From positions 4,030,001 to 4,094,000 of the forward strand of contig JAHQRK010000002.1 of NCBI GenBank assembly GCA_019828595.1: 64,000 nt of DNA, in the 5' to 3' direction. Source of the DNA: Aphanomyces cochlioides (Eukaryota; Oomycota; Saprolegniomycetes; Saprolegniales; Verrucalvaceae). Below are positions 34,521 through 45,793 of this stretch, in pieces. Below the pieces are notes generated by a model that worked only from the letters and a program-made list of their open reading frames with translations, ran no database searches and had not been told where the DNA came from. The position numbers and the translations under genes are program-made. Each line of letters begins with the position of its first letter. Position 1 is the stretch's first letter.

Positions 34521-35485
34521 ACCCTGATAAAAAATGCATGAGGCGAACACTGGGGGACAACTGTACCACGATTTGATTGTGAATTCTGACCACCATTCAG
34601 AAGACATCAGATGGCGGTACGCCGCCACGTCACAAACTTCTTGGACGATATGATTACACTTTGAGACGTGCATTCCTTGACGAAAACTCTGTTGTTTGTC
34701 TTGAGGAAGGCGCTCTTCTTGTCCTTCCTCTTGCTCTCCCGTCGTCTTGTGTCATGGTCAAGTACCAAACATTCGCCCGTGAACGTGAGTCCTTGTCACC
34801 TCACCGACGACGTGTTTTAGGACCTTGCACAGAGCATGGTTGCAACTATCTCGGAGAATGAAGCACGTTACAGCCAAGAGAATGCTTGGATCTCGTCGTC
34901 GCAGCGTTGCTCAGTGATGGATTACACTTGACGACGTGCATTTGTGGCTGGGAGCCGTCGCGTGGTCTCTACAGCGGCCCACAACACATTAGACCATCAC
35001 TGGTCGACGTTTGTGTATTCCCAAAGACCCATCGAGACATATGGCCTCACACTGCTCTTCCTGTGTGTCTTGCTTGGCACCGGCATCGATGTACCAACTG
35101 TCTTTCACGGAGCAACTCGTTGGCGACTTTGTCGCTTTGGTCGCGGTTATAAGGCCATGGCTCAAAGACGCCTTTGAGATCTTGTCGGGACGAAAGCCCA
35201 CGACGATGGAGATGCAAGATCTTTCAGAGAGCATCCACTCTGTCGAGCGTTACACTGCCGGCAATCCATCGATTGTAGCATGGACATTCGAGTGTTTACA
35301 CTTTTCGACATGCATTCGTCGACATATGGACATGGTGCCACCCAACTCACTGCGACAAGGTTGGACGTTGCAGCCTGGGCGGCCACGTTTGGAGAGGAAT
35401 AACCTTCTGAAAGAGGTGCGACCGTCGTGTTTGGAGAGGCGACAAAGTTGGCATTTTCCAATTTGCCGCCAACGACACGACTTCA
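34521..35485. other. Spacer before the ABCB cluster
   Basis: About 965 bp upstream of the first ABCB gene. Several medium frames overlap (34661-34861, 34944-35177, 35011-35565 on plus; 35162-35461 on minus), and none shows a domain I know. GC content is higher than in the island to the left, so a decayed gene is possible. The ABCB promoter should lie near the 3' end. Confidence 0.35.
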
Positions 35486-38400
35486 ATGGCGACTTCAATG
35501 GAAAGACGGGACGACTACCACTACTTGTCCGTCGCGACTCCGAAAGGAAAAGCTTTGCCCCATGACGAGAGAACGCAAGACACGACGGACGCTAAATCCA
35601 AGACAATCAACTTGGCGTCGTTTGCAGAGCTGTTTCAGTTTGCCGACACGACCGACAGAATCCTCATGGTCGTCGGTTCACTCTCCGCGATCGCAACGGG
35701 CGCGTGCATGCCGATTCAAAACATTTTCTTTGGAGATATCGTCAAATCGTTCAATCCCGCCACTGGTGGCAACGTCGGACCTGACTTTCAACGGAGCGTG
35801 CATCGGATTATCTATCAGTTTCTCGTCGTCGGCGCAATCATCCTCGTCTGTGGGTTTCTCCAGATCGCCTGCTGGTCCATCGCAGCGTCGCGTCAATCGA
35901 AACGACTCCGTCATGCGTACGCCTCGGCGATCCTCCGTCAAGAAATTGGCTGGTTTGATTTGAACGACCCGATGCAACTGGCGACGCGAGTGGCGGACAC
36001 GACGCTCTTGGTACAAGAAGGCACGGGACGTAAGATTGGCGACGGCTTGAACTATCTCTCCATGGGTCTCGGCTCCGTGATCGTTGGCTTCATCTATGGT
36101 TGGGAGCTCACGTTGCTATTGTTGGCATTTACTCCACTCATCGGCTTGAGTACATTCTACATGACGAAGGCGATCACATCGGCAGTCCAAGGCGGTGTCG
36201 ATGCGTATGCTGAAGCTGGTGGCATTGCGGAAGAAAGCTTGAGCAACATCAAGACGGTGCACATGTTCAACGCGATGGGAGCGATGGCCGACAAGTACAT
36301 GCATGCCTTGATGAAGACGCAGCAAGCTGGCGTGAAGAAAGGTCTTGCGGTTGGTATCGGCACTGGCATGATGTTCTTCACGATGCTCTGTGCGTATGCC
36401 GTCGGGATGTACTACGGCACCGTGAGAATCACACAAGACCAATTGGGCGATAACAAGTGCACCAAAGGACATTGCTACGATGGCGGACGTGTCGTGATTG
36501 TCTTCTTTTGTATCGTCGAAGGCGCGATGGCCTTGGGACAAGCTGGTCCAAGCATTCAAGCCATGACGACTGCTCGCTCGGCTGCGTACGACATCTTTCA
36601 ATTGATCCACCGCCAATCCAAAGTGGATTCCGCATCAACTGACGGAAAGAAACTTCACCACGTCGAAGGCCACATCACGCTTGAAAATGTCCGATTCGCT
36701 TACCCATCGAGACCTGATGTAGAGGTGGCTGCTGGCTATTCTCTCTCGATTCCTGCTGGTCACAAGATCGCCTTGGTCGGATCCAGTGGCAGTGGCAAGA
36801 GTACCATCGTCTCCCTCTTGGAACGCTTCTATGACCCTCTCGAAGGCCGCGTGACGTTGGATGGCCACGACTTGAAAGATCTCAATGTCAAGTGGCTTCG
36901 TGATCAAATCGGTCTTGTCGGTCAAGAACCAACATTGTTCTCCGACACGATTGCGGACAACATTCGCCACGGTAAGCCTGGTGCTACGAATGAAGAAGTG
37001 TATGAAGCTGCCAAGCAAGCCAACGCGTACGACTTCATCATGGGATTTCCTCACGGGTTTGACACTGAAGTCGGTGACCGCGGCGCTCAATTGTCTGGTG
37101 GTCAGAAGCAGCGCATTGCCATCGCCCGTGCGATTATCAAGAACCCTGCGGTGCTTCTTTTGGACGAAGCTACGAGTGCGTTGGACACGGAGAGCGAGCA
37201 TGCCGTGCAAGCTTCGTTGGATCGCCTCTTGGCATCTCGTCAGCGAACGACAGTCATCATTGCCCACCGTCTGTCGACCATTCGTGACGCGGATCGCATT
37301 GTGGTGTTGAACCGCGGCCACGTTCTCGAAGATGGCAACCATGAATCGTTGCTGAAGATTGAAAATGGCCACTACAAGGCGTTGGTGGAGGCTCAAACAC
37401 GTGGTGGTGATGACGAAGAGCAAGACAACGAGGTTGTCGCTGAGAAAGCCCAATTTGAACGCAAAGTGTCGTTTGCTCTCACAAAGGCAAGCGAAGCATC
37501 CGAAACTGCGAGCGAGAAATCGGAGGATCCATCGGTGCGCGATGTGCCCTTGTCTCGCGTGTGGGGAATGAGTCGTCCCGACTTGAAGCATTTGGTCTTT
37601 GGCAGCATCGGCGCTGTCTTCCGTGGTGGTTTGTATCCTGTCTGGGGTGTGCTCTTGACGAAATGCATGGTCATCTTCTTCCGCTTGGATTTGGGCTCCC
37701 ATGGCATGCGAGTCGAAGCTTTGAAATGGTCGATGGGATTCATCGCTGTTGGTGTCGCCATGCTCATTGCTTTGACGCTGCAGCACCACCAGTTTGCGAC
37801 AGTCTGTGAGCGACTGACGATGCGTGTGCGTAGCTTGTGCTTCCGTTCGATGTTGCGTCAGGACATTGGTTGGTTTGACGATGCCAAGAACTCGTCTGGC
37901 GCTCTCACGACGCGCTTGGCGACGGATTCAGGAGCGATTCGCATGATGACTGCCGAGGCTTTGAATGCGGTGTTGCTGTATGTTTCCACCTTGTCCATTA
38001 CATTTGCCATTTGCTTCTACTACAGCTGGCGCATGACGCTCGTGGTCTTGGCTGTGGTGCCCATTATGGCCGCCGCTCAGTCACTCCAAATGAAGATGTC
38101 CACGACGCAGAAGAGTATGAACGAAGGTGATGTCAAGGCCGGGGCGTTGTTGAATGAAGCCATCAATGCCATTCGCACCGTCGCTTCGTTCAACCTGGAA
38201 GGCCTGACCAATGCTTCGTACTTTGAAAACCTCCAAGCTAGCTCGAGAGCCGACCGGAAAGCAGGAGTCGGTGGTGGCATCGCCTACTCGTTATCCCAGT
38301 CGGCCATGGTCTTTGCGATGGCTGGCGTTTTCTACTATGGCACGTGGCTCATGACCCAGCGCCTTTTGGATTTCCAGAGCATGTTCATGGTACTCAACGC

Positions 38401-39295
38401 AATCTTCTTTTGCACCCTCGGGATTGGCACCGCAGCTCAAGGTCTTGGTGACGTCCTCAAGGCCAAGAAAGCCGTCAAGAGCATCTTTGCCATCATCGAC
38501 CGTCAACCTCCCATTGACTGCACGGCTGACGATGGCATCAAATTGGAACATGTCAAGGGTGACGTCGAACTCCGTGGACTCGATTTCTACTACCCAAATC
38601 GACCTGACAGTAAGATTTACAAGAATTATAACCTCAAGATCAAGAGCGGACAAACGGTCGCCTTGGTCGGTGGCAGTGGCAGTGGCAAGAGTACAGCCAT
38701 CAACTTGATTGAACGATTCTACGACCCAACTGCCGGTGCTGTCTTCTTGGACGGTGTCGACCTCAAGTCGATCAACGTCCAGTCACTCCGCAACCATATC
38801 TCGATCGTGAGTCAAGAACCTGTCTTGTTTGTGGGAACCATTGGCGAGAACATTGCCACTGGTAAGCCAGGGGCTACACAAGAAGAGATCGAAGACGCGG
38901 CGAAGAAAGCCAACGCTCATGACTTCATCATGCAATTCCCCGATGGATACAACACATCTGTGGGAGACCGTGGTGTGCAAGTGTCTGGTGGTCAGAAGCA
39001 GCGTATTGCGATTGCTCGTGCGATCATTCGTGATCCTGAGATTTTGTTGCTGGATGAAGCGACGAGTGCATTGGACAACGAGAGTGAACGCATCGTCCAA
39101 GCTTCCTTGGATGCGTTGTTGCAGCAGAAGCGCCGCACGACGATTATTGTGGCACATCGACTCTCCACCATCCGCAATGCCGATGTTATCGCTGTCACCG
39201 ACAATGGACGTATCGCCGAGCTTGGCACCCACAACGAACTGATTGCGATTCCAAATGGCATTTATGCCAACTTGGTCGCAAGGCAGATGCAGTAG
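35486..39295 (+). CDS. ABCB-1: full-length ABCB (P-glycoprotein/MDR-type) exporter, intact
   Basis: An intron-less frame of 1269 residues with order TMD1-NBD1-TMD2-NBD2. TMD1 (about 50-360) has six hydrophobic segments. NBD1 has Walker A GSSGSGKST (~433), Q-loop VGQEP, signature QLSGGQKQR (~534), Walker B VLLLDEATSALD (~556) and the H-loop AHRLST. After an acidic linker (~635-690), TMD2 (about 700-1010) leads to NBD2 with GGSGSGKST (~1060), signature VSGGQKQR (~1164) and LLLDEATSALD. The protein uses ATP to export hydrophobic compounds or lipids across a membrane, probably the plasma membrane; the substrate is unknown. The second in-frame ATG (35498, MERRDDYHYL) matches the paralogues' starts better than the first. 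It heads a cluster of tandem paralogues. Confidence 0.92.
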   Translation: MATSMERRDDYHYLSVATPKGKALPHDERTQDTTDAKSKTINLASFAELFQFADTTDRILMVVGSLSAIATGACMPIQNIFFGDIVKSFNPATGGNVGPDFQRSVHRIIYQFLVVGAIILVCGFLQIACWSIAASRQSKRLRHAYASAILRQEIGWFDLNDPMQLATRVADTTLLVQEGTGRKIGDGLNYLSMGLGSVIVGFIYGWELTLLLLAFTPLIGLSTFYMTKAITSAVQGGVDAYAEAGGIAEESLSNIKTVHMFNAMGAMADKYMHALMKTQQAGVKKGLAVGIGTGMMFFTMLCAYAVGMYYGTVRITQDQLGDNKCTKGHCYDGGRVVIVFFCIVEGAMALGQAGPSIQAMTTARSAAYDIFQLIHRQSKVDSASTDGKKLHHVEGHITLENVRFAYPSRPDVEVAAGYSLSIPAGHKIALVGSSGSGKSTIVSLLERFYDPLEGRVTLDGHDLKDLNVKWLRDQIGLVGQEPTLFSDTIADNIRHGKPGATNEEVYEAAKQANAYDFIMGFPHGFDTEVGDRGAQLSGGQKQRIAIARAIIKNPAVLLLDEATSALDTESEHAVQASLDRLLASRQRTTVIIAHRLSTIRDADRIVVLNRGHVLEDGNHESLLKIENGHYKALVEAQTRGGDDEEQDNEVVAEKAQFERKVSFALTKASEASETASEKSEDPSVRDVPLSRVWGMSRPDLKHLVFGSIGAVFRGGLYPVWGVLLTKCMVIFFRLDLGSHGMRVEALKWSMGFIAVGVAMLIALTLQHHQFATVCERLTMRVRSLCFRSMLRQDIGWFDDAKNSSGALTTRLATDSGAIRMMTAEALNAVLLYVSTLSITFAICFYYSWRMTLVVLAVVPIMAAAQSLQMKMSTTQKSMNEGDVKAGALLNEAINAIRTVASFNLEGLTNASYFENLQASSRADRKAGVGGGIAYSLSQSAMVFAMAGVFYYGTWLMTQRLLDFQSMFMVLNAIFFCTLGIGTAAQGLGDVLKAKKAVKSIFAIIDRQPPIDCTADDGIKLEHVKGDVELRGLDFYYPNRPDSKIYKNYNLKIKSGQTVALVGGSGSGKSTAINLIERFYDPTAGAVFLDGVDLKSINVQSLRNHISIVSQEPVLFVGTIGENIATGKPGATQEEIEDAAKKANAHDFIMQFPDGYNTSVGDRGVQVSGGQKQRIAIARAIIRDPEILLLDEATSALDNESERIVQASLDALLQQKRRTTIIVAHRLSTIRNADVIAVTDNGRIAELGTHNELIAIPNGIYANLVARQMQ

Positions 39296-39336
39296 CGATG
39301 TACCATAGATTGAAACCTTGAACATGAATCCATCTT

Positions 39337-39989
39337 TGTGATCGCCTTCGTCATGTAGAATGTACTCAAGCCGATGAGTGGAGTAAATGCCAACAATAGC
39401 AACGTGAGCTCCCAACCATGGATGAAGCCAACGATCACGGAGCTGAGACCCATGGAGAGATAGTACAAGCCGTCGCCAATCTTACGTCCCGTGCCTTCTT
39501 GTACCAAGAGCGTCGTGTCCGCCACTCGCGTCGCCAGTTGCATCGGGTCGTTCATGTCAAACCAGCCGATCTCTTGACGGAGGATCGCCGAGGCGTACGC
39601 ATGACGGAGCCTTTTGGCTTGCCGCGACGCTGAGATAGTCCAGCAGGCGATCTGGAGAAAGCTACAGACCAAGACGAGGACAACAACCACCAAGAACTGG
39701 TACAGGATGCGGTTGATGCTCCGTTCAAAGTCAGGACCAACGCCTCCTCCCGCTGGGTTGAACGACTTGACGATATTAGACAAAGAAAATGTTTTGGATC
39801 GGCATCATGACGCCACTGAGCATCGCAGAGAGGCCACCGACCAACATGAGAAGCTTGTCCGTCGTGTTGGCATACTGAAAGAGTTTCGCGTACGATGCCA
39901 CGTTGGGCGTCTTGGCATTCTCATCAACGACATGCTCGACAGCTTTTTGGCGTCCCGACCGCAACGTAGACGTCCTCGTGTCGCTCCAT
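39337..39989 (-). pseudogene. ABCB-2 pseudogene, N-terminal half (inverted piece)
   Basis: On the minus strand from the ATG at 39989 (MERHEDVYVAVGTPK), this matches the start and TMD1 of ABCB-1. A frameshift falls near 39930 and another near 39781 (NIFF then SNIVKSFN). The frame then runs clean through QEIGWFDMNDPMQLATRV and STFYMTKAIT. Homology stops abruptly at 39337, at the point where the coding sequence resumes on the plus strand at 40802 (AVQGGVDAYAEAGG). The two parts therefore belong to one gene cut by an inversion. Confidence 0.85.
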
Positions 39990-40197
39990 TTTGATATCTT
40001 TGCAGGGGATGGCAAATTGCAAACTGGCAGTTTGGTCGTCAGCTCTGCGCCAGCATGCTCAGAGTATCGAATCGAGCTCACGGCCACTGGGTGGCTCTCA
40101 ACGAGGTGAGGCGCTTCAATCTACGCGAAGGCCACGGAACCAACGTCGACAGAATCCACCACAAGCTTTGTCATGTTTTATTTGGGCTTACACTGCA

Positions 40198-40590
40198 CTA
40201 GACGGAAGAGGGAGGTTCATCGACAGCGACCAGAGGTGCCGGCGTCGTTTCTCGATAGAGAGCAATGACTTGGGCGGTCGGCGCAATGATAAACGCGACA
40301 GAGCCGACGACGAAGAAGTTGATGCTGTAGATCAAGTTGGACTTGGCCAAGTCGGGGTCTGCGACGCTGAGGAACTTGGGCAAGTAGTAATAGCTGCCGA
40401 AGAGGATGTTCCCAACCATGTTGAAGACAGCGCATGTTGTCCAGAGGCCGACGATCGGCTGCTTGATGCGAATCATGCGAGGCACGTCGATGAGGATGGC
40501 GAAGGAAAAGATGGAGCAGCCGGCAATGAAGAGATAGCAGCCCAACGATGGATTCTTGGAGCAAGCGCTGCGCGACAGACAACGACGCAT
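40198..40590 (-). CDS. Small three-helix membrane protein of unknown family
   Basis: 130 residues from the ATG at 40590, with three clear hydrophobic segments (GCYLFIAGCSIFSFAILI, CAVFNMVGNILFG and SINFFVVGSVAFIIAP). I do not recognise the family. It lies wholly inside the inverted segment that splits ABCB-2, so before the inversion it would have pointed the same way as the ABCB genes. A neighbouring frame upstream (MNANELKQVAVYHSL, from about 40642) may be a 5' exon, or this may be a truncated gene. Confidence 0.45.
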   Translation of the reverse strand: MRRCLSRSACSKNPSLGCYLFIAGCSIFSFAILIDVPRMIRIKQPIVGLWTTCAVFNMVGNILFGSYYYLPKFLSVADPDLAKSNLIYSINFFVVGSVAFIIAPTAQVIALYRETTPAPLVAVDEPPSSV

Positions 40591-40801
40591 CGGACTGGAG
40601 AGAATGATACACCGCGACTTGTTTGAGCTCGTTTGCGTTCATTTTCGAGGCAAAACTTGACGAGTGCAATGGACTTGCCGATGTGACGCCATGGCCTTTG
40701 CAGCCATTCCCTTGTTAGTCGTCGAGAATGCCAACGTGGTTTCACGCAATCGACCATCTCTCCATGTGGAATTTTTCACGTGATCAACCGAAGCGAGACA
40801 T

Positions 40802-43800
40802 GCAGTCCAAGGCGGTGTCGATGCGTATGCTGAAGCTGGTGGCATTGCGGAAGAAAGCTTGAGCAACATCACGACGGTGCACATGTTCAACGCGATGGGA
40901 GCGATGGCCGACAAGTACATGCATGCCTTGATGAAGACGCAGCAAGCTGGCGTGAAGAAAGGACTTGCGGTTGGTGTCGGCACTGGTATGATGTACAGCT
41001 GTACTTCACCATGTTGTGTGCATATGCCGTTGGGATGTACTACGGCACAGTGCTCATCACACAAGACCAAATGGGCGATAGCAAGTGCACTGGAAGTAGT
41101 TGCTACGACGGCGGACGTGTCGTGATTGTCTTCTTCTGCATTGTCGACGGTGCCTTGGACAAGCTGGTCCAAGTATTCAAGCCATGGCAACCGCACGCTC
41201 GGCCGCTTACGACATCTTTCAATTGATCCACCGCCAATCCAAAGTGGATTCCGCATCAACTGACGGAAAGAAACTTCACCACGTCGAAGGCCACATCACG
41301 CTTGAAAATGTCCGATTCGCTTACCCATCGAGACCTGATGTAGAGGTGGCTGCTGGCTATTCTCTCTCGATTCCTGCTGGTCACAAGATCGCCTTGGTCG
41401 GATCCAGTGGCAGTGGCAAGAGTACCATCGTCTCCCTCTTGGAACGCTTCTACGATCCTCTCGAAGGCCGCGTGACGTTGGATGGCCACGACTTGAAAGA
41501 TCTCAATGTCAAGTGGCTTCGTGATCAAATCGGTCTCGTTGGTCAGGAGCCCACCTTGTTTTCGGACACGATTGCTGAAAATATTCGTCACGGTAAGCCT
41601 GGTGCTACGAATGAAGAAGTGTATGAAGCTGCCAAGCAAGCCAACGCGTACGACTTCATCATGGGATTTCCTCACGGGTTTGACACTGAAGTCGGTGACC
41701 GCGGCGCTCAATTGTCTGGTGGTCAGAAGCAGCGCATTGCCATCGCCCGTGCGATTATCAAGAACCCTGCGGTGCTTCTTTTGGACGAAGCTACGAGTGC
41801 GTTGGACACGGAGAGCGAGCATGTCGTGCAAGCTTCGTTGGATCGCCTCTTGGCTTCTCGTCAGCGAACGACAGTCATCATTGCCCACCGTCTGTCGACC
41901 ATTCGTGACGCGGATCGCATTGTGGTGTTGAACCGCGGCCACGTTCTCGAAGATGGCAACCATGAATCACTGCTGAAGATTGAAAATGGCCACTACAAGG
42001 CGTTGGTGGAAGCTCAAACACGCGGCAAGGATGACGATGACAACAAAGACGGTGACGACAATTCCATTGAGAAGACAGAGGATTCCGAGACGCCGCATGT
42101 GAAATTCCAAGAGGTTTCAGACACGTCCAGTGACATCCCCGACGAGTCCACGGCGCCTGATGTGCCCTTGTCTCGCGTGTGGGGATTGAGTCGACCTGAC
42201 ACATTGCGCGTCGTATTTGGCGCTGTCGGAGCTCTCATCCACGGTGGTTTTGTATCCCATTTGGGGTCTTCTCTTGACCAAGTGCATGGTTCGCGGCGAC
42301 CATGGCATGCGCGTCGAAGGTTTCAAGTGGTCCATGGGCTTCATCGGCCTCGGAGCTGCCATTTTCATCGCGCTGGCCGTGCAGCACCATCAATTCGCGC
42401 TTGTTTGTGAACGTCTCACCGCACGGATCCGCGGCATGTGCTTCCGTTCGATGTTGCGGCAGGACATTGGATGGTTTGACGATGCCACCAACTCGTCGGG
42501 CGCTCTCACGACGCGCTTGGCGACGGACTCTGGAGCGATTCGCATGATGACTGCCGAGACATTTTTGCGGTTTTGATTTACTTCTCGACGCTCTCCGTCA
42601 CGTTTGCCATCGCCTTCTACTACAGCTGGCGCATGACGCTCGTGTTCATGGCGATTTTGCCAGTCGTGGCCGCTGGCATGACGCTCCAAATGCAGATCAT
42701 GGTGACGGGCAAGAAAGTCAGTGATGGGGACATCAAGGCCGGGGCGTTGTTGAACGAAGCGATTAATGCCATTCGCACCGTGGCTTCGTTCAACTTGGAA
42801 GGCGCGACCAACGCTGCGTACCTTGTCAATCTGCAAGCCAGCGCGGCGGCAGATCGCAAAGTGGGCTTTGGCGGTGGTTTCGCCTACTCGCTGTCTCAAT
42901 CCTCGATGGTTTTTGCTCTCGCTGGGATTTTCTACTACGGTGGATGGCTCACGCGCCATGGCTTGTTGGATTTCCAGAGCATGTTCATGGTACTCAACGT
43001 TGCTTTCTTTTGCACGATTGGAGTCGGAACTGGCGCTCAAGGTATGAGCGATGTCCTGAATGCAAAGAAAGCCGTCAAGAGCATCTTTGCCATCATCGAC
43101 CGTCAACCTCCCATTGACTGCACGTCTGATGTTGGTATCAAACTAGACCATGTCAGTGGAGATGTCGAACTCCGTGGACTCGATTTCTACTACCCAAATC
43201 GACCTGACAGTAAGATTTACAAGAATTATAACCTCAAGATCAAGAGCGGACAAACGGTCGCCTTGGTCGGTGGCAGTGGCAGTGGCAAGAGTACAGCCAT
43301 CAACTTGATTGAACGATTCTACGACCCAACTGCCGGTGCTGTCTTCTTGGACGGTGTCGACCTCAAGTCGATCAACGTCCAGTCACTCCGCAACCATATC
43401 TCGATCGTGAGTCAAGAACCTGTCTTGTTTGTGGGAACCATTGGCGAGAACATTGCCACTGGTAAGCCAGGGGCTACACAAGAAGAGATCGAAGACGCGG
43501 CGAAGAAAGCCAACGCTCATGACTTCATCATGCAATTCCCCGATGGATACAACACATCTGTGGGAGACCGTGGTGTGCAAGTGTCTGGTGGTCAGAAGCA
43601 GCGTATTGCGATTGCTCGTGCGATCATTCGTGATCCTGAGATTTTGTTGCTGGATGAAGCGACAAGTGCATTGGACAACGAGAGTGAGCGCATCGTCCAA
43701 GCATCATGGATGCTTTGTTGCAGCAGAACCAACGCACGACGATCATTGTCGCTCATCGGCTATCAACTGTCCGAAACGCGGATGTGATCGCTGTAGTTGA

Positions 43801-43894
43801 CGGCGGTCATATTGCCGAACAAGGCACTCATGACGAATTGATTGCCATCCCGAATGGACTCTACGCCAACTTGGTCGCTCGACAGATACAATAG
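40802..43894 (+). pseudogene. ABCB-2 pseudogene, remainder (TMD1 end to NBD2)
   Basis: Continues the coding sequence of the inverted piece and aligns with ABCB-1 to the end, but carries several breaks. There is an ~8-nt insertion near 40994-41004, a 7-nt loss near 41152, an extra T in the run near 42250, an in-frame deletion near 42284, a deletion near 42557, and a one-base loss near 43708. The NBDs themselves are almost base-for-base copies of those in neighbouring intact genes (NBD1 ~41217-42000; NBD2 ~43165-43690), with signatures and Walker motifs preserved. No full transporter can be made from this locus. Confidence 0.9.
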
Positions 43895-44278
43895 AGCGAT
43901 GCCGTTCTTGGCGGCAGTTCACAACCAACTTCGACCTATTTGCCGTCATAAACACCGTTCATGGTTGCTAGCGTAGCCTGTTCTTTCGACTGCAAGACTG
44001 CAATTCTTCGCATGTTGTGGCGTTTGTCGTGAGTTAATCTGTTGTTCTTTGTGCCATTGGAGTGGTTCACACTTGAGGGTAGAGCATGACAGCATGTCCT
44101 AATCCAACATCTCTCCTTTCATCTCAAGGTATGCTCCACTCTCAAGGAACCACCACAGTCGTGATCTCGACACCCTTGTTCGTGTATTTCGTGAGTTCAT
44201 GGTTGGAGTCCAGTGATGTTGATGCTCTGTGGTGATCGGACACGCCTCGGTTTGCCGTCAAACTTGTGGCGAGGTCGA
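43895..44278. other. Spacer after ABCB-2
   Basis: 384 bp following the ABCB-2 stop. No ORF or repeat of note; presumably old 3' UTR and the upstream flank of the collapsed copy that follows. Confidence 0.35.
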
Positions 44279-44815
44279 ATGGAGGGAAAGGACGAACACT
44301 GCACTACTTCATGCAATGTGCCACCGCTCCTTGACAACGGTGCTCTGAAAACGACCGACGAGAAACGACCAATATGGCGTCGTTTTCGGGACACAACGAT
44401 AGATACGAGACCTCCAACTGACCGCGGGATACAAAGGATGCAATAGCTACAGATTTGGGATCGACTGCTTGATGCTCGAGGACTCGTGGTGTAATGGACG
44501 GTGTTGAATTGTGGGTAGAGACATGAGTGCATACATCGACATTGATGCACGGCCTGCGACTGCATGGCTTTCATCGATCACAAACCGGGACAATAACACG
44601 TGGCGAAGCCTTCCGTGCAATGGACGACGACCGAGTGCATCGTCCAAGCTCTGTCGGATGCATCGCCACATGAAAGCGCCACACGACAAACGTTGTGAAG
44701 TTATCAATACGTCATGTTGATGTGATCGCTGTTGGTGCCGGTGGTCGCATCGCTGAGCAAGGCACTCTGGTTGGCATGCCGAGTGGCATTTATCCCAACT
44801 TGGTCGCTCGACAGG
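44279..44815 (+). pseudogene. Collapsed ABCB relic (first ~40 and last ~60 codons only)
   Basis: 44279-44390 matches the first codons of ABCB-3 (ATGGAGGGAAAGGACGAACA, then CCGCTCCTTGACAAC and the ATGGCGTCGTT of MASFAEL), with indels. 44620-44815 matches the end of NBD2 (GCATCGTCCAAGCT, then GATGTGATCGCTGTTGG and CAACTTGGTCGCTCGACAG). Only about 230 bp lie between, so some 3.3 kb of a former transporter is missing. Both ends are further decayed by substitutions and small indels. This is an additional, older gene of the array. Confidence 0.75.
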
Positions 44816-45793
44816 TTCGCTCTTATAGAGGTGTTCTCAGTCGCGCATCGTCATCAGCCTCCCAGATCCTTCGAATGTTTACACAGCCTTCTCATAGGAA
44901 ACATGGAAATGAGATCTTCCTCCACTCGTCGCATCATCACCGATTTCAATGGAATACACGTTCGTATGCTCGGGTCATTCATCTCCTTCCACAGATCCTG
45001 CTTTGAATCTCTGCAGATCCACGTCGTCCATGCCGAACAATATTGACGTCTTCAAGTCAACCAGACATTGTTGCGATCGTAACACATCTCGGCTGGCCAA
45101 GTCCACTCGCCACATCCTTCCGTTTCCATACCACCACTCGCTTCTTCCATGTGGCCGCCACTTTGTTTCGACGAAACAACGTTCGCCCGACGATCTTGAT
45201 CCACATTTTCTGATGATTCTGCCTGCATCATGCCATATCCCATAGGACTTCGAGAGTGTTCCTTCCCATCATCATTCCGTAGACCACCATTCATTGCGCC
45301 TTGCCGTATGTAATTGGTTGTTTTTCCATTACAAGCCGCGATTAGCGCATTCCGGAGTGCGCTAATCATTCGATTATGACAGGATGACATGCGATAATCG
45401 TATAGAGAGTACAAATTAGAGTATGAGGAGAGTACATATCCACTCTCACGTAACGTCTTCTCATTCTGACTACAACTCTCAATATCGATTTCCACCCTCT
45501 CTCTAAACTTGCCACGTTTCGAATAAAACAACACACGGTGTCCCATGTCAACTCATTTTGAACACATTTACTCTCCTCACCATTTATATTGCATTTAGTA
45601 TGCACTATATGTATACTCTCCTCTGTAAGCTCACAGTATTGAGTGGAGCGCGAGTCATTGATGAGCCCATTTATTAAACTCTTCGCGCCTTTTTATACAA
45701 ATTCCAAGTATATTTTATTGCGCTGAGTTAAGCCATGTCGAGTTGTTGTGACGAACGGCCATTTCGTAACTTGGCGTCAACCAAAGAGATCGA
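44816..45793. other. Spacer before ABCB-3
   Basis: About 980 bp. It contains a perfect 10-bp-arm hairpin at 45340-45367. A 164-residue minus-strand frame (45052-45546) spans that hairpin; I do not recognise it and do not call it a gene. The AT-rich part at 45580-45720 probably belongs to the ABCB-3 promoter. Confidence 0.4.
45340..45367. repeat. Perfect inverted repeat (hairpin)
   Basis: Arms GATTAGCGCA (45340-45349) and TGCGCTAATC (45358-45367) are exact complements around an 8-nt centre TTCCGGAG, which itself contains the palindrome TCCGGA. It lies about 430 bp upstream of ABCB-3. A cruciform, a protein-binding palindrome or a transposon footprint are all possible. Confidence 0.7.

Noticed and set aside
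34661..35565. Overlapping ORFs just before ABCB-1 as a gene
   Set aside because: Several frames compete, none with a domain; possible decayed gene but not supportable.
45052..45546. 164-residue minus-strand ORF upstream of ABCB-3
   Set aside because: No recognisable domain, crosses the hairpin, and lies in a probable promoter region; left as spacer.
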